From contig NZ_LAQT01000027.1 of NCBI RefSeq assembly GCF_001294205.1, positions 41,007 through 105,006 on the forward strand: DNA of 64,000 bases, in the 5' to 3' direction. The stretch is from Amantichitinum ursilacus (GTDB taxonomy: Bacteria > Pseudomonadota > Gammaproteobacteria > Burkholderiales > Chitinibacteraceae). Made by a program: the position numbers and the translations under genes. Shown here one piece after another: positions 24,261-34,256 of this stretch. The notes below the pieces were generated by a model. It was not told the DNA's origin and searched no databases. It was given only the letters and a program-made list of their open reading frames with translations. Each line of letters opens with the position of its first letter. The first letter of the stretch is position 1.

Positions 24261-25313
24261 TCATGTTGTTACCAAGGGGGTCTGAGCCACTTCTGCGAGG
24301 GCTGTTGCGATCGCCCATCCCGGCATGATGCGGGTGGCGCCGCCCAGCTCGATCAATGCGCGCGGCATACCGTAAACCACCGCGCTTTGTTCTGATTCGG
24401 CAATGGTCAACCCACCGCCACGGTGTATTTCTTTCATGGCGCGCGCGCCATCGTCGCCCATGCCGGTTAACAACACGCCCACCAATTGCGGCGCGCTGAA
24501 GACCTTGAGGGCGCTTTCCACCAACGCGTCCACGGATGGATGCCATGGTCGTGTGGTGTCTTGCGGCATCGGCAACAGCATGGGGCCGCCTGGACGCGAC
24601 ACCAGCTGCAAATCACCGCCACCATGCGCGATATAAATCACGCCGTTTTCCAGCGCGCGCAGGCTGGTGACTTCCACCACGGGCAAATTGCACAAGCCCG
24701 CCATGCGCTGCGCAAACAAGGCCGTAAACGTGGCGGGCATATGCTGCGCCACCACAATCGGCCACGGAAAATGGGCCGGCAGCGCCGGCAATATGTCTTC
24801 GAGCACGCGCGGGCCGCCGGTGGATACCCCAATCAGCACCACGCGATGCGGTTCGCGGCTGACCACGCGCGGCAGCGGCTCGATCGGCCGTGCTGGCGCG
24901 CGCGAGCTGGGGCGCGGCGCGCTGACGTGCGCTTGCGCCGCCAGCCGCACCTTGGCCAGCACATCAGCTTTCCAGTCGTCGGTGTCGGCCATGCTGCGCG
25001 GCTTTTCCACGCATTCAATCGCGCCCAGCGCCAACGCCTGCAGCGAAGCAAACGTGCCCTTGGCCGTCAGCGACGACAGCATCACCACCGGCGTCGGGCG
25101 CTCGATCATGATGTGGCTTAACACCGTCAAGCCATCGGTATCGGGCAGGCCCACATCCAGCGTAATCACATGCGGCGCAAATTCCGGCAGCGCCGCCAAT
25201 GCCTCTTTGCCGTTGCGACAGACCCGCAATTCGTACTCGCCCGTGTCGGTAAACAACTGGGTCAGCACCTGCCGCATCAGGGCGGAATCTTCGACGATCA
25301 ACAAACGGATCAT
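24261..25313 (-). CDS. cheB: Chemoreceptor methylesterase/deamidase CheB
   Basis: A 350-residue protein with a receiver (LIVEDSALMRQVL; VITLDVGLPDTDG) and a C-terminal esterase. The catalytic triad is visible: serine in GVSTGGPRVL, histidine in VAQHMPATFTALF, aspartate in GMGDDGARAM. It overlaps the triple CheW gene by 4 bases. It removes methyl groups from receptors under CheA control. Confidence 0.95.
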   Translation of the reverse strand: MIRLLIVEDSALMRQVLTQLFTDTGEYELRVCRNGKEALAALPEFAPHVITLDVGLPDTDGLTVLSHIMIERPTPVVMLSSLTAKGTFASLQALALGAIECVEKPRSMADTDDWKADVLAKVRLAAQAHVSAPRPSSRAPARPIEPLPRVVSREPHRVVLIGVSTGGPRVLEDILPALPAHFPWPIVVAQHMPATFTALFAQRMAGLCNLPVVEVTSLRALENGVIYIAHGGGDLQLVSRPGGPMLLPMPQDTTRPWHPSVDALVESALKVFSAPQLVGVLLTGMGDDGARAMKEIHRGGGLTIAESEQSAVVYGMPRALIELGGATRIMPGWAIATALAEVAQTPLVTT

Positions 25314-26710
25314 GGCGCCTCCGCCATCAGCGCGCGCAATGCGCCCGCCGCGTCCAGATGCACCAGCGCATCGGCCTGCAGCAAGGGCAACATCGGCGTG
25401 TGCTCGCCGCGATGAATCAGCTGTTTGATCAGTTGCGCCTGCAGGTCTTGCAAGGCGGGTGCATCGATCAGTTCGTCGGCGTGCAGCGTAAACATCTCAC
25501 GCATTTCATCCACCAACAGGCCGCTTAACACCCCGCCAATCGGCAGGATCAGTACGCGTGCGCTGGCCGGGATGGCGGCATCGGTGGACTGGTTCAGCAG
25601 CGCGCGATAATCCAGCACCGGCACCGATTGCCCGCGCCATTGCAACAGGCCGCGAACGTAAGCGGGCGCGCCCGGCACCGGTTGCAAGGTCGCAGGCAGG
25701 CGCACCACCGCATCGGCCGCGCTGATGGGCAAGGCAAAACGATGTTCGCCCATCCGCAACACCAGCACATCTTCAAGCGCGTTGCGCACTGCCATCGGTT
25801 TTTCCTCTTCCACTTCGGCGCTTGCCGCGCTCGCTTGTACACGGGCGTTGCTCAGCAAACGGTCCAGATCCAGTACGGTCACTTGTTCGTCCGGCGCGGC
25901 CGGGTCGTGATACACCGCGCTCACATCCTGCAGATCGCCGCGCTGCGCCAACAACGGTGGCAACGCGCGCAATGCGCTGGCGGGCACGCGCAAAATGGTG
26001 CGCAAGCGGTCGACCGCCAGCGCCACGCGTTCGTTGCCGTGGCGCACCGCCAGCCATTCGGATTGCGCCTGCGCCGGGTGTTCCCAATGCGCACGCAACT
26101 GCAATTGCGGCAAGGCGGCCATGGCGGGCGTCAGTTGCCGCGCCACCTGTTCAACGTGTTGCAGCGGCAAGGCGTAGTATTCGGCATTGACGCTGAACAC
26201 CAGCAAGTCCTGATCCGGGTCGGCCGCGCTGTCCGCAGCGCGAGCGCCCACGCCAGCCGCAGTCAGATGCGCCCCCGCACCGACCGGCCCCTGCGACGGC
26301 AACACCACGCTGCTGCGCAGCAGATCGGCCAATGCGCCCAGCGACCACCCTTCCGCGCCCGCGCCATCCACGGCATCCACCCACAAACCACAGCGCGACG
26401 GCTGTTGTAGCACCACAATGCGCGCGCCGCGCAGGCTTTGATCAATGCGATTGCCCGGCGCCAGTAACTGGCTGAGCGCAAACACCGGCAAGGCGCTGCC
26501 CTGCCAGTTGATCAGCCCCAGCACGGCATTGGGCGACAACGGCAGCGGCGTTAGCGTGCCCGGCCGGATCACCGCGGCAATCGCGGTCAGCGGCAGGCCC
26601 ACGCGTTGGCGCGCGGCGCAACACAGCAGATAGTCGCCGCCCAGCGCGGGCGCTGCCTCATCCGGGGCAGGCGCCAGTGCAACGGCGGAGGATTGCGCGA
26701 TATTCATCAC
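25310..26710 (-). CDS. Three-domain CheW-like scaffold protein
   Basis: A 466-residue protein made of three CheW-type domains, at about 27-135, 167-287 and 313-455. Each opens with a strand pair such as [40 protein letters not shown] or [20 protein letters not shown]. Domains 1 and 3 keep the turn before the second half ([29 protein letters not shown]); domain 2 is less conserved. Ordinary CheW has one such domain. Three in tandem could link several CheA or receptor tips at once. It overlaps its neighbours on both sides by 4 bases. Confidence 0.85.
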   Translation of the reverse strand: MMNIAQSSAVALAPAPDEAAPALGGDYLLCCAARQRVGLPLTAIAAVIRPGTLTPLPLSPNAVLGLINWQGSALPVFALSQLLAPGNRIDQSLRGARIVVLQQPSRCGLWVDAVDGAGAEGWSLGALADLLRSSVVLPSQGPVGAGAHLTAAGVGARAADSAADPDQDLLVFSVNAEYYALPLQHVEQVARQLTPAMAALPQLQLRAHWEHPAQAQSEWLAVRHGNERVALAVDRLRTILRVPASALRALPPLLAQRGDLQDVSAVYHDPAAPDEQVTVLDLDRLLSNARVQASAASAEVEEEKPMAVRNALEDVLVLRMGEHRFALPISAADAVVRLPATLQPVPGAPAYVRGLLQWRGQSVPVLDYRALLNQSTDAAIPASARVLILPIGGVLSGLLVDEMREMFTLHADELIDAPALQDLQAQLIKQLIHRGEHTPMLPLLQADALVHLDAAGALRALMAEAP

Positions 26711-28635
26711 AGGTTCTGCAATTCTTCGGCCAGCGCGGCCACGTCTTCAACGGCTTGCGCCAGTTCTTGCGCACCTTGCATTTGCTGGCGCGCGGCCGTG
26801 GCGGCCACGGCGGTGGCCTGGCGCGCTTCGGCGGCGGCGGAGGCAATCTGGCCTATGCCGCGCCGATGTTCCTGCAAACCGGTACTGATATCGGCGGCCG
26901 CGTCGGCCACCACTTGCGCCAGATTGCGCAATTCGGCAATCGAGGTCGTGACGTCGCCCAGGCCCGCTTGCACCTGGCCAGTCCGTTCGGTTTCCTGCTG
27001 CGTGATCTGCGCGATTTCGTCGCCATCGCGGCGCACATCGTTCAGGCTTTCCTGCATCGAACGAATGCGGTCTTTGATTTCGCCGGTATGCGCCATGGCA
27101 TCGGCGGCCAGACTGCGGATATCGGCGGAGACGCTGACAAAACCACGCCCGGCTTCGCCAGCACGCGCAGCTTCCACCGAACCGGTGACGGCCAGCATAT
27201 TGGTCTGCAGCACCAGCATCGACACCGAATCAGCCAGCCGTTCGATCTGGCGGCTGCGTGCGGTCAGTTGCAGAATCTGCGCACTGCTTTGCGCGTTTTC
27301 GGCATGCACCGCCGCCAGACCTTCCAGCAAATGGCCGACGTCGGTGCCGCTTTGTTGTTGCAGCTCGGCCAGCGCGCTAAAGCGGGTCAACATATTGCTC
27401 ATGGCGTCGGTGGCAAAACGTGCGCCCTGGTCAATCTGATCGGCTGCGCTGACCATTTCTTCGGCCGCGGCGGATTGGTCGGCTGCGCCGCGGTTGATCT
27501 GCTCCAGCGCCGCCATGATTTGCGTGGCGGAATGGCTTAGCTCTTGCACCGACGCCGACAGCTCGCTCGATGCGGTGGCCAGTTCGCTGGCGCGCGCGCG
27601 CGAATCGGCTTGCGACGCCAGTACTTCGACCAGATGCGCCAGATCTTCGGCGGCGCGTTCGGCCTGATTGAGCCCCACCGCTTGTTCGGCCACGGTGCGC
27701 GCGCTTTCTTCGGTGGCGGCGGCCTGCTCGCTGGATGCGGTGGAAATCTGTTCGGCCGCGCGTTGTGCCAGGCCCGCGGCGCGGCTGGATTCGTCAGCCA
27801 GCACGCTGATCCGGCGCGACGCTTCGCTCATCTCGGCGATATCGCGCACCATCTGGCCCAGTTGCCGATTAACTTGCACGCCCGACGCCACGCGTGTGGC
27901 GATCTGGCTGGCCGATAGATTGATGCCATCGGCCACTTCGCGCACGCCTTGTTGAATCTCCGTCACCGTGCGGGCGATATCAGCCGCAGCGGCTTCGGCC
28001 GCATCGGCCAGCGTGCGCACTTCCAGCGCCACCACGGCAAAGCCTTTGCCGTTCTGGCCCGCTTTGGCGGCTTCAATCGCCGCATTCAGGGCCAGCAGAT
28101 TGGTCTGGTCGGCGATATACGACACCGACTCGACCACACCACCAATATCAGTGGCCAGTTGTTCCAGCAGCGCCACGCGTTGCGCGGCATTGCGTTGCTT
28201 GTCGGCGACGCGGCTCACGCCGGTGACGGCCAGCGCGATATCGGCGGTCACCCGGTCGATCAGATGTCGCAGCGATTCGGTGCCCGTGCGCGCGCTTTCG
28301 GCGCTGCGTTGTTGCACGGTGAGCGCGGCGGCGGTTTTCTGGATGACGGCCACCGAGAGTTCGGCCGCGCGCGAGCTTTGTTCCGCGCCCACGGCCATCT
28401 GGTCGGCAGCGCGGCGCAATTCGCCCACGGCCGCATTGGCTTCGGTCAGGCCACCCGCCATTTGCGTGGTGGTGGCGGACAGGCGCTCGGCAATCTGCTG
28501 CTGGCGCGCCATCTTGCGGGCACGTTCACGCAAGCGGTCCGCTTCGGCGGTCGCGCGGCGGCGATCCGTATCAGCCGGGTTGGCGGTCTCGGTCGGCAAG
28601 GGATTGCCAGGCAGGTTGGAGCGCAATAAAGCCAT
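26707..28635 (-). CDS. Cytosolic chemoreceptor with two MCP signalling tips
   Basis: A 642-residue, almost wholly helical protein with no membrane segment and no recognised sensor domain. It carries two hairpin-tip motifs exactly 300 residues apart: [20 protein letters not shown] at 174-193 and [20 protein letters not shown] at 474-493. Each is followed by a GFxxV.....RxLA segment. The first tip is canonical; the second has drifted (VTGSVEAA for LNAAIEAA). It reads as two fused MCP signalling domains. It is the first gene of the chemosensory operon. Confidence 0.87.
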   Translation of the reverse strand: MALLRSNLPGNPLPTETANPADTDRRRATAEADRLRERARKMARQQQIAERLSATTTQMAGGLTEANAAVGELRRAADQMAVGAEQSSRAAELSVAVIQKTAAALTVQQRSAESARTGTESLRHLIDRVTADIALAVTGVSRVADKQRNAAQRVALLEQLATDIGGVVESVSYIADQTNLLALNAAIEAAKAGQNGKGFAVVALEVRTLADAAEAAAADIARTVTEIQQGVREVADGINLSASQIATRVASGVQVNRQLGQMVRDIAEMSEASRRISVLADESSRAAGLAQRAAEQISTASSEQAAATEESARTVAEQAVGLNQAERAAEDLAHLVEVLASQADSRARASELATASSELSASVQELSHSATQIMAALEQINRGAADQSAAAEEMVSAADQIDQGARFATDAMSNMLTRFSALAELQQQSGTDVGHLLEGLAAVHAENAQSSAQILQLTARSRQIERLADSVSMLVLQTNMLAVTGSVEAARAGEAGRGFVSVSADIRSLAADAMAHTGEIKDRIRSMQESLNDVRRDGDEIAQITQQETERTGQVQAGLGDVTTSIAELRNLAQVVADAAADISTGLQEHRRGIGQIASAAAEARQATAVAATAARQQMQGAQELAQAVEDVAALAEELQNL

Positions 28636-28846
28636 TTTCTTCGTCCCGGATGCCGTATCGCGACGGCTTTGTTGTCATTAAGAATTACAGCGGCAGCCAT
28701 CTTACCCGCGCCGCGCACTTACTGCGTGAATGCCTGCGTCTGGCGACGCGTCGGTGCTTTCTTGCAGCACTTCGCGCGCGCGGCCCGATGGTGCCGGCCT
28801 GCCCGTTTACGCACACTGCTGACAGTCCCAAGCAGAGGTTTTCGCC

Positions 28847-29290
28847 ATGCGTACCCGTACCGCTTTGTTACTTGCAACGCCGTTTCTGGCCGGCGCGGTG
28901 GTGGCGTTTGCTGCCTTCCCGACCGGCCTGAACTACGCGCATCCGCAGCACATGGCCGCTGCGGCGTTCAACGATGTCACTTTGCGTCCGCCGGGCCTGG
29001 CCACCGATGTGGCGCAGCCGCTGGCCGAAAACGATACCGGCGCCCGACAAGCCGCCTTGCATCCGGCGCCGTCTTATCGCGTGTATCGCTGCCTGGATAC
29101 CAATGGCGATCTACGCATCGTTGACCATCGCTGCGAAGCGCCCGATAGCGACGCCGAAACCGATGCCACCCCTGCACCACCTAACGCCGAAGACACCGCT
29201 GCCGATACCGCCAGCACCGAAAGCGTCAATGCCGATATTGCGGCGTCTTCGCATGGCGCCGCTTTGTTGGCCGCAGCGCCGAATACCTGA
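28847..29290 (+). CDS. Small exported protein with DUF4124-like cysteine motif
   Basis: A 147-residue protein with an N-terminal hydrophobic segment (TALLLATPFLAGAVVAFAAF), probably a signal peptide or anchor. The segment SYRVYRCLDTNGDLRIVDHRC resembles the DUF4124 beta-hairpin with two cysteines. The acidic, Ala/Thr-rich tail looks disordered. It has AGAGG upstream of the ATG. Divergent from the chemosensory operon, separated by 211 bases. Confidence 0.65.
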   Translation: MRTRTALLLATPFLAGAVVAFAAFPTGLNYAHPQHMAAAAFNDVTLRPPGLATDVAQPLAENDTGARQAALHPAPSYRVYRCLDTNGDLRIVDHRCEAPDSDAETDATPAPPNAEDTAADTASTESVNADIAASSHGAALLAAAPNT

Positions 29291-29316
29291 ACTGAACGTG
29301 AAACATCTGATTGATA

Positions 29317-29343
29317 GCGGTCTGGCCACGCCAGGCCGCTTTT
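29317..29343 (+). terminator. Intrinsic terminator
   Basis: GCGGTCTGGC and GCCAGGCCGC form a 10-pair stem with one mismatch and a 3-base loop, followed by TTTT. It ends the plus-strand small gene. Confidence 0.8.
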
Positions 29344-29495
29344 GTATGCCATTTGCAATGCAATCCGACCGCTACATACACAAGCGGCGGCGCTAGTCAG
29401 GCGCCGCCGCTTTGTGGCTTGCTGTGTTTTGTTGTCTTCGCGTATCTGTAATCTTGAGTGCTATGGCGCGCCTGTACCGGCGCGTCCATGCCGTG

Positions 29496-29792
29496 TTAAC
29501 GGCGGCAGACCAGCAGGCCCGCCAGAAAACCAATCCCTGCGGCAATCCCGAGCGATTCCCACGGGTTGGCGCGTACATAACCGTCCGTGGCCTTGTAGGC
29601 ATAGTCGGCTTTGCCGGCCACCAGCTCGTGCGTTTCGGCCAGCTTGCTGCGTACCGTATCCAGATTGGCGGCAATGCGCGCACTGGCGTTACGGCCCACA
29701 TCGTTACCGACGTCTGCGGTGTCGCTCAGCAGCTTTTCGGTATCGGCAAGGATGGTGCGCAAGTCGTCTACCAGATCCTGAGTCCGTGCCAT
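29496..29792 (-). CDS. DUF883 (ElaB/YqjD-like) membrane-anchored protein
   Basis: A 98-residue protein. The helical N-terminus (DLVDDLRTILADTEKLL) is amphipathic. The C-terminus has YVRANPWESLGIAAGIGFLA, a DUF883 hallmark with a glycine-zipper membrane segment and a short basic end. Relatives tether ribosomes to the inner membrane in stationary phase and are often stress-induced. Confidence 0.9.
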   Translation of the reverse strand: MARTQDLVDDLRTILADTEKLLSDTADVGNDVGRNASARIAANLDTVRSKLAETHELVAGKADYAYKATDGYVRANPWESLGIAAGIGFLAGLLVCRR

Positions 29793-29874
29793 GGGTTTCT
29801 CCTGTTTTTTCTGTTATTGACGAGTGCTGATCGCGGTGGAATAGCCCACCGCGCGTCGCGGAATAAAAAGAAAA

Positions 29875-29906
29875 CGGTCTGCCCGTGGGCTCGAGCGGAC
29901 AGACCG
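29875..29906 (-). terminator. Candidate terminator on the minus strand
   Basis: CGGTCTGCCCG and CGGACAGACCG form a stem with one mismatch. On the minus strand it is followed by TTTTCTTTTT. It lies about 230 bases after the chemoreceptor stop. The rest of the 341-base gap (29793-30133) shows only a short second hairpin near 29835-29852 and no gene. Confidence 0.6.
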
Positions 29907-30133
29907 CCGGCTGCAAGTCGGTCAAGCGACTGCAACCTTTGCACAGCTGGCCGGGACGGTTGGCCTGCTGCGTTGAAACCAGTCTAGCCAGGGCCGCATT
30001 TAATCCCTGCGGGGGTTTGACGGAGGGCTTGGTCGGAAAGCACCGAAAAACCTGTAGGCGCTGGCTGACGTGGTGCAGGCGTTTTGTAGGCGGCCCAAGC
30101 AACCGTTTTTCCGTTACGCCCGCAAGCATTTAA

Positions 30134-32221
30134 TTACAAACGAAAATTCCCCACCAAGCGCTCCAGATTGGCCGACAGCGCCTGCAATTGCTGTACTGCG
30201 CGGCCCATTTCTTCGACCACATCGCCATTGTCGAGCGCCATATTGCTGATGCGTTCCACGTTCTGCGCGATCTCGGTACTGGCCGCTGATTGCTGGCGCG
30301 TGGCCGACGCAATATCCACCATCCGCCCCACCAGTTCGCCGGTGTGGTTGCTCACCTGGCGCATATTGGTATTGGCCTCATCGGTAACCGCCATGCTCTG
30401 CAGCACCTGCCCGCGCGTGCCCTGCACTTCGCTGACCGCATCGCTGGTATCGCTGCGGATCGCGGTAACGATGCGGGTGATTTCCAGCGTGGCCTCGCCG
30501 GTACGCGCCGCCAGCTTGCGCACCTCATCGGCCACCACGGCAAAGCCGCGGCCCATCTCACCCGCGCGTGCGGCTTCGATGGCCGCATTCAAGGCCAGCA
30601 GATTGGTCTGCATGGCGATATCGGTAATCACCTGCACGATGGTCGACACCTCTTGCGACCGCTCGCCCAGGCGGTTCATGCGCTCCACCAGCGCGTTCAT
30701 CGTTTGGGTTACTTCGGTAATGCCGCTGGTAACGCGTTGCACCGCATCGGCGCTGGCCGTGGTCAGCCCGCCCGTGGTCTGCGCCATGTCTTGCGCCTGC
30801 AAGGCGGTATCGGCGATGTGCTGAATGCTGACGGTAACCTGCTCCACCCCGGCCGCCGTGGCGCTGGCGGCTTCGGACTGGGTTTGCGACGAACGCCGCA
30901 CGGTATCGGCCGACCGCGCCAGCTCGCCCGCCGATTGCGCCACCGCCGTGCTTTGCTGGCGTACATCAATAAACATGGTGCGCAGACTGCTGATAAAGCG
31001 GTTGAACGCCGCAGCGGTGCGGCCAATCTCATCGCGATTGCTGATCGCGATGCGCGCGGTCAGATCGCCCGTGCCGCTGGCCAGCTCTTCCATCGTGCGC
31101 GCCAAGCGGTCCAATGGCCGCGTCAACACCGACACCACCGCCGAAATCACCAGCAAGATCAGCACCAAGGCCACCGCACCAATCCCGATGGCCACATTGC
31201 GCACCTTGACCGCCGGGGCGTTGATCGCCGCATTAGGCACCGTCACGCCCAGCGACCAATGCTGGCCGGTATTGCCGATGCTGATTGCGTGATAGAAATG
31301 CGTGAACTCGCCATCGTCGTAATCAAAATCCTGCCCCGCCTTGATCTTGCTGGCGGACTGCCCCAATGGCGTGGCCGGATCAACCGGCTTGCCCAGTTTG
31401 GCCGCATCGCTGCTGACCACATACAAACCGCCCTCCGAGACCAGCGTGATGTGGCCGGTGTCGTACGGGTGGATGGCGGACAAGCGGGTCTGCAAATCGT
31501 CCAGCTTTAAATCAGCCGCCGCCACGCCCAGAAACTTGCCCGCGTCGTCTTTCATTACATACACCAGCGACGATTCCAGCACTTTCTGCGCCCCGGCCAC
31601 CTCAAACGGCGCGGGCTCGGTCACCGTGTCGCGCTGGCGCTGCTTGGGGATGTAATAGAAGTCGCCCCAACCGGGCTTCTCATACGCGGGCTGATAGGTT
31701 TCCGGGTGCTCGCGATATTGCTCGAACGTTTTGGTGGTGACCTCATCGCTCATGGTATCCAGCACCACCGACCCGTCCGGCTTGTGATTGGCAATCGGGG
31801 TAAAGCGCCCGGTGGGATCTTGCTGCGGCCACTGCAAGCGAAACGCGTTGTCGTCGCCATCAAACGCATTGGGCTCCCACAACATCCACAAGCCCACCAC
31901 CGCATGCTCGTCTTGCAGCACGCGCAGAATCATATGGTTGACCGCATTGCGATCAGGCTTGCCCACCGCTTTGATACCCAACACCGCATGCGCCAACGTG
32001 GTGGGGATGTTAAAGGCGCGGTTGAGCTGGCTTTGCGCATCATTGGCATACCCCGCCGCCTGCTGCCGCGCCAGATCAAAACCCGCACTGCGCGCGCTGT
32101 CGTAACTGAACTTGACGATCAACCCGATCATCAAGCCAAACCCGACAAATATCGCCGCCGCCGACACCAACACAATGCGCGTGCGCAACTTGCCCCAATG
32201 CGTGTGCTCAACCTCGGCCAT
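30134..32221 (-). CDS. Methyl-accepting chemotaxis protein with periplasmic dCACHE-type sensor
   Basis: A 695-residue receptor with a membrane helix at about 17-38 and a periplasmic region of about 310 residues with CACHE features ([41 protein letters not shown]). A second helix near 350-372 is followed by a HAMP linker ([20 protein letters not shown]). The signalling tip [18 protein letters not shown] is canonical. AGGGAG precedes the ATG. There is no CheR/CheB-binding pentapeptide at the end (GNFRL). Confidence 0.92.
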   Translation of the reverse strand: MAEVEHTHWGKLRTRIVLVSAAAIFVGFGLMIGLIVKFSYDSARSAGFDLARQQAAGYANDAQSQLNRAFNIPTTLAHAVLGIKAVGKPDRNAVNHMILRVLQDEHAVVGLWMLWEPNAFDGDDNAFRLQWPQQDPTGRFTPIANHKPDGSVVLDTMSDEVTTKTFEQYREHPETYQPAYEKPGWGDFYYIPKQRQRDTVTEPAPFEVAGAQKVLESSLVYVMKDDAGKFLGVAAADLKLDDLQTRLSAIHPYDTGHITLVSEGGLYVVSSDAAKLGKPVDPATPLGQSASKIKAGQDFDYDDGEFTHFYHAISIGNTGQHWSLGVTVPNAAINAPAVKVRNVAIGIGAVALVLILLVISAVVSVLTRPLDRLARTMEELASGTGDLTARIAISNRDEIGRTAAAFNRFISSLRTMFIDVRQQSTAVAQSAGELARSADTVRRSSQTQSEAASATAAGVEQVTVSIQHIADTALQAQDMAQTTGGLTTASADAVQRVTSGITEVTQTMNALVERMNRLGERSQEVSTIVQVITDIAMQTNLLALNAAIEAARAGEMGRGFAVVADEVRKLAARTGEATLEITRIVTAIRSDTSDAVSEVQGTRGQVLQSMAVTDEANTNMRQVSNHTGELVGRMVDIASATRQQSAASTEIAQNVERISNMALDNGDVVEEMGRAVQQLQALSANLERLVGNFRL

Positions 32222-32685
32222 AGTCCGTGCTCCCTGCGGGTGGTTTTGTGTGGGTGATGCGGGTGCGGTGGGGTTTTTTATTTATTGGTATAGCGGGTGA
32301 CGACGGGGTGCGCGCGGGGAATGTGCGGGGGATGCGGGATGGCGACTTGCAAAACGGGGCAGCCGGTGAGCCTCCAGGAGCGAAAGCCGGATCGCCCAGC
32401 GATGAGAAGTATTTACTCACTCAAGCACGTGAACTGTGTCATGAAATGGACCAAGCATATTCAAAGTAAGGTCCGGTGCGAAATTCAACATGATTTTGTG
32501 CATTATGCCTTTTAAATAAAACCATCGGCGTCTTCACAAATATAAAGCATGACCTGAATTTTTTTATTTTTACTCCCCCTTTTTGGTGGCACATATCCGG
32601 CACCGCGGGAAAAAAAGCAAAAATCCTTGCCAAGGCATTGTGTCTCCATCGAATCAGCCAAATCAGCCGGAGCACCTATTATTTT
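32222..32685. other. 464-base stretch without a supported gene
   Basis: The part next to the chemoreceptor is G+T rich (plus strand) and should hold its promoter. The part after about 32,450 is A+T rich and marks the start of the low-G+C toxin island. Short frames here lack coding character. Confidence 0.5.
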
Positions 32686-32994
32686 TTAAAACCACGTCCA
32701 CATCAAGAAAGCCAAGGCATAAATGGTAATTAAAATAAGAGTTACGCAGTAAAAACGGACTTCGCCGTCCTTGACTTGGAAGAACCTTAATCTCCAGATG
32801 AATGCACTTAATGCTTTTTGGCTTGCCGACCAAGAGGCATTCTCTATTCCGGGGGAGCCCAGTGCCACAAACAGATCATGATGTTTGCGCCGCAATGCAG
32901 AAATAAGCCGGGCTTGTACCCACCATGCAAAAACGATCAGCACGATGTAGATCAAAAACAGCGGTCGTTGCAGCAGTTCGTTCACCATTTCCAT
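32686..32994 (-). CDS. Small membrane protein, UspB-like pattern (copy 1)
   Basis: A 102-residue protein with hydrophobic ends (LFLIYIVLIVFAWWVQ near 12-27; CVTLILITIYALAFLMWTW at 83-101) around a soluble centre, RLISALRRKHHDLFVALGSP. The layout (N-terminal helix, LRR...LG.P turn, C-terminal helix) recalls UspB. It is a paralogue of the gene just upstream on this strand: both share L-x-SL(R/K)R...LG.P and a W.(F/L).F segment. It may be an immunity or accessory protein of the Rhs island; function unproven. Confidence 0.6.
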   Translation of the reverse strand: MEMVNELLQRPLFLIYIVLIVFAWWVQARLISALRRKHHDLFVALGSPGIENASWSASQKALSAFIWRLRFFQVKDGEVRFYCVTLILITIYALAFLMWTWF

Positions 32995-33419
32995 GTATTG
33001 CCTGTGGTCGCGTTAACTGAGGGACTGCCGCCCACCATGGCGGTGCTGAGCGACGACGCCTCGCCGAGCAACCCACCTGGCCAGTGGGCGCCGGATATCC
33101 TTAACACATGAGCCTCCATACCAGCAACACCCTCCCCATAAGGAAGAGAACAAAAAATAGTAATATCTATGCGTAGAAAGCTGTGCGCAATGACGTCAAA
33201 CTCCATGAGTTTGAGAAATCCAAATTCCCACAAAAACTTGTTAAAGGCGTGTGCGCCTGGACTTCCCTTCGATTCCATGACCGAAGGTTTACCGAGCCGC
33301 GAGTAGGAATTTGGAAACGTCCTCTTCAACGAATGCAGAAGCAATGCTCTTAACAGAAAACCGACAGCCATTAAAATAATGGTAATGATCAGGATTGTTT
33401 GTTTATCCACGCTTACCAT
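32982..33419 (-). CDS. Small membrane protein, UspB-like pattern (copy 2, altered tail)
   Basis: A 145-residue protein starting at ATG 33419 (GGGAG upstream). Residues 8-30 form a membrane helix, then HSLKRTFPNSYSRLGKP and FNKFLWEFGFLKLMEF align with copy 1. After DITIF the expected final helix is replaced by a Gly/Ser-rich tail (GEGVAGMEAH...GGLLGEASSLSTAMVGG) unlike the paralogue. The tail overlaps copy 1 by 13 bases. A frameshift or a junction with foreign sequence is likely. The frame upstream of 33419 is out-of-frame Rhs debris, not part of this gene. Confidence 0.5.
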   Translation of the reverse strand: MVSVDKQTILIITIILMAVGFLLRALLLHSLKRTFPNSYSRLGKPSVMESKGSPGAHAFNKFLWEFGFLKLMEFDVIAHSFLRIDITIFCSLPYGEGVAGMEAHVLRISGAHWPGGLLGEASSLSTAMVGGSPSVNATTGNTWKW

Positions 33420-33505
33420 TTCCGGTTTCTTCTCCCTGTTGCACGGGATGAAGGAATGCTTCTGGCAAAGCGAGTACTCGCGGAGATCGTCGCCATAAGT
33501 TTCCG

Positions 33506-33590
33506 CAGTAAAACGTATTGCCCTCGCCCTACGGGTCTTCATGCGGATTCGGAGTCGGTCCGAAGGGGTTGATTTCCCAGCGCGCCGGGG
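33506..33590 (-). pseudogene. Rhs core fragment (NPFG motif)
   Basis: In one minus-strand frame the DNA reads RWEINPFGPTPNPHEDP, a stop, then GEGNTF. This is the Rhs core segment just before the autoproteolysis region. No start or open frame remains. A near-identical stretch occurs at 39101-39140. Confidence 0.7.
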
Positions 33591-33770
33591 ACGTTCGTTA
33601 AATAGAACCTGCTGATTTCTCTATGAGTGTCGGCAGGTAGGCGGACCCGATTATTCGTCGAGTTAATTTGATTGGCCGAAAATCCGCTACACCCAATTTG
33701 GCACTGCTCTAGCACATGGCGGATCTGTTCCCTGCCTTTAAAGCAAGGACGCTTTTTCCCTGGCGAAATG
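33539..33770 (-). pseudogene. Nuclease-like toxin tail fragment
   Basis: A frame open from just after a stop near 33770 reads SPGKKRPCFKGREQIRHVLE, then INSTNNRVRLPADTHREISRFY, where it meets Rhs core debris. The N.VRLP...H..IS.FY pattern is that of AHH/HNH-type nuclease toxins of polymorphic toxin systems. The catalytic N-terminal part and any start codon are missing. Confidence 0.5.
33544..33584. repeat. Direct repeat copy A (Rhs core)
   Basis: This stretch matches 39101-39140 with only a few differences (shared CGGATTCGG, TCGGTCCGAA, TTTCCCAGCGC). It is a second copy of the same Rhs core codons, in the same orientation. Confidence 0.75.
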
Positions 33771-33782
33771 AGTGGCGTTCAT

Positions 33783-34256
33783 TCAATTTATTAAAGAGAT
33801 CAATAAATCCACTGTGGCTAGAGATCGTTCGAGCGAATCGTCCGGATATGCAGACTCAGGACAACTGGCTATCCAGAACAGCCACCCCTGCACAACTTCA
33901 CACTCTCGCATCGACAACAAGGTCCATCTTTTTCGAAAAAAATCATCCCACCAGTCGGTTCTTGGACTTCTATCCAACATCATGACTATTGAAGCTACCG
34001 CGATCAGGTTCGGAAGGTTTTCTTCTACGGAGACCTTGATAAGGCTTGGCAAGTAATAGCAGAAGGCTGCGGGTGAAAGCCAGCTAATAACGTCCGAATA
34101 TTTTTCCCAGTCCTCGGCGGTAAGTTCGGTCCAGGGGAAACGACCGATATGGGCGAGATTTTTTTGCTCCCATTCTTCGAGCTCAATGGAGTCCTGGAGC
34201 GCTTCCGGGCGCAACCTGGCACTGAAAGCGATGCGAAGTTGCTGGATCAGGTTCAT
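33783..34256 (-). CDS. Candidate immunity protein (DUF6714-like)
   Basis: A 157-residue acidic cytoplasmic protein starting at MNLIQQLRIAF. The block FPWTELTAEDWEKYSDVISW followed by LSPAAFCYYLPSLIKVSVE resembles DUF6714 proteins, which occur beside Rhs toxins. Its ATG overlaps the stop of the toxin remnant upstream (ATGA at 34253-34256), the usual cassette arrangement. The frame is intact although the toxin is degraded. Confidence 0.68.
   Translation of the reverse strand: MNLIQQLRIAFSARLRPEALQDSIELEEWEQKNLAHIGRFPWTELTAEDWEKYSDVISWLSPAAFCYYLPSLIKVSVEENLPNLIAVASIVMMLDRSPRTDWWDDFFRKRWTLLSMRECEVVQGWLFWIASCPESAYPDDSLERSLATVDLLISLIN

Noticed and set aside
17467..28635. Chemosensory operon as a standard flagellar che cluster
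   Set aside because: No fliM/cheZ/motA neighbours, and the HEAT, STAS, CheC and NarL-type kinase genes do not fit.
29835..29852. Second hairpin GCGGTGG/CCACCGC as a terminator
   Set aside because: It has no T tract and lies between the minus-strand terminator and the DUF883 promoter region; function unclear.
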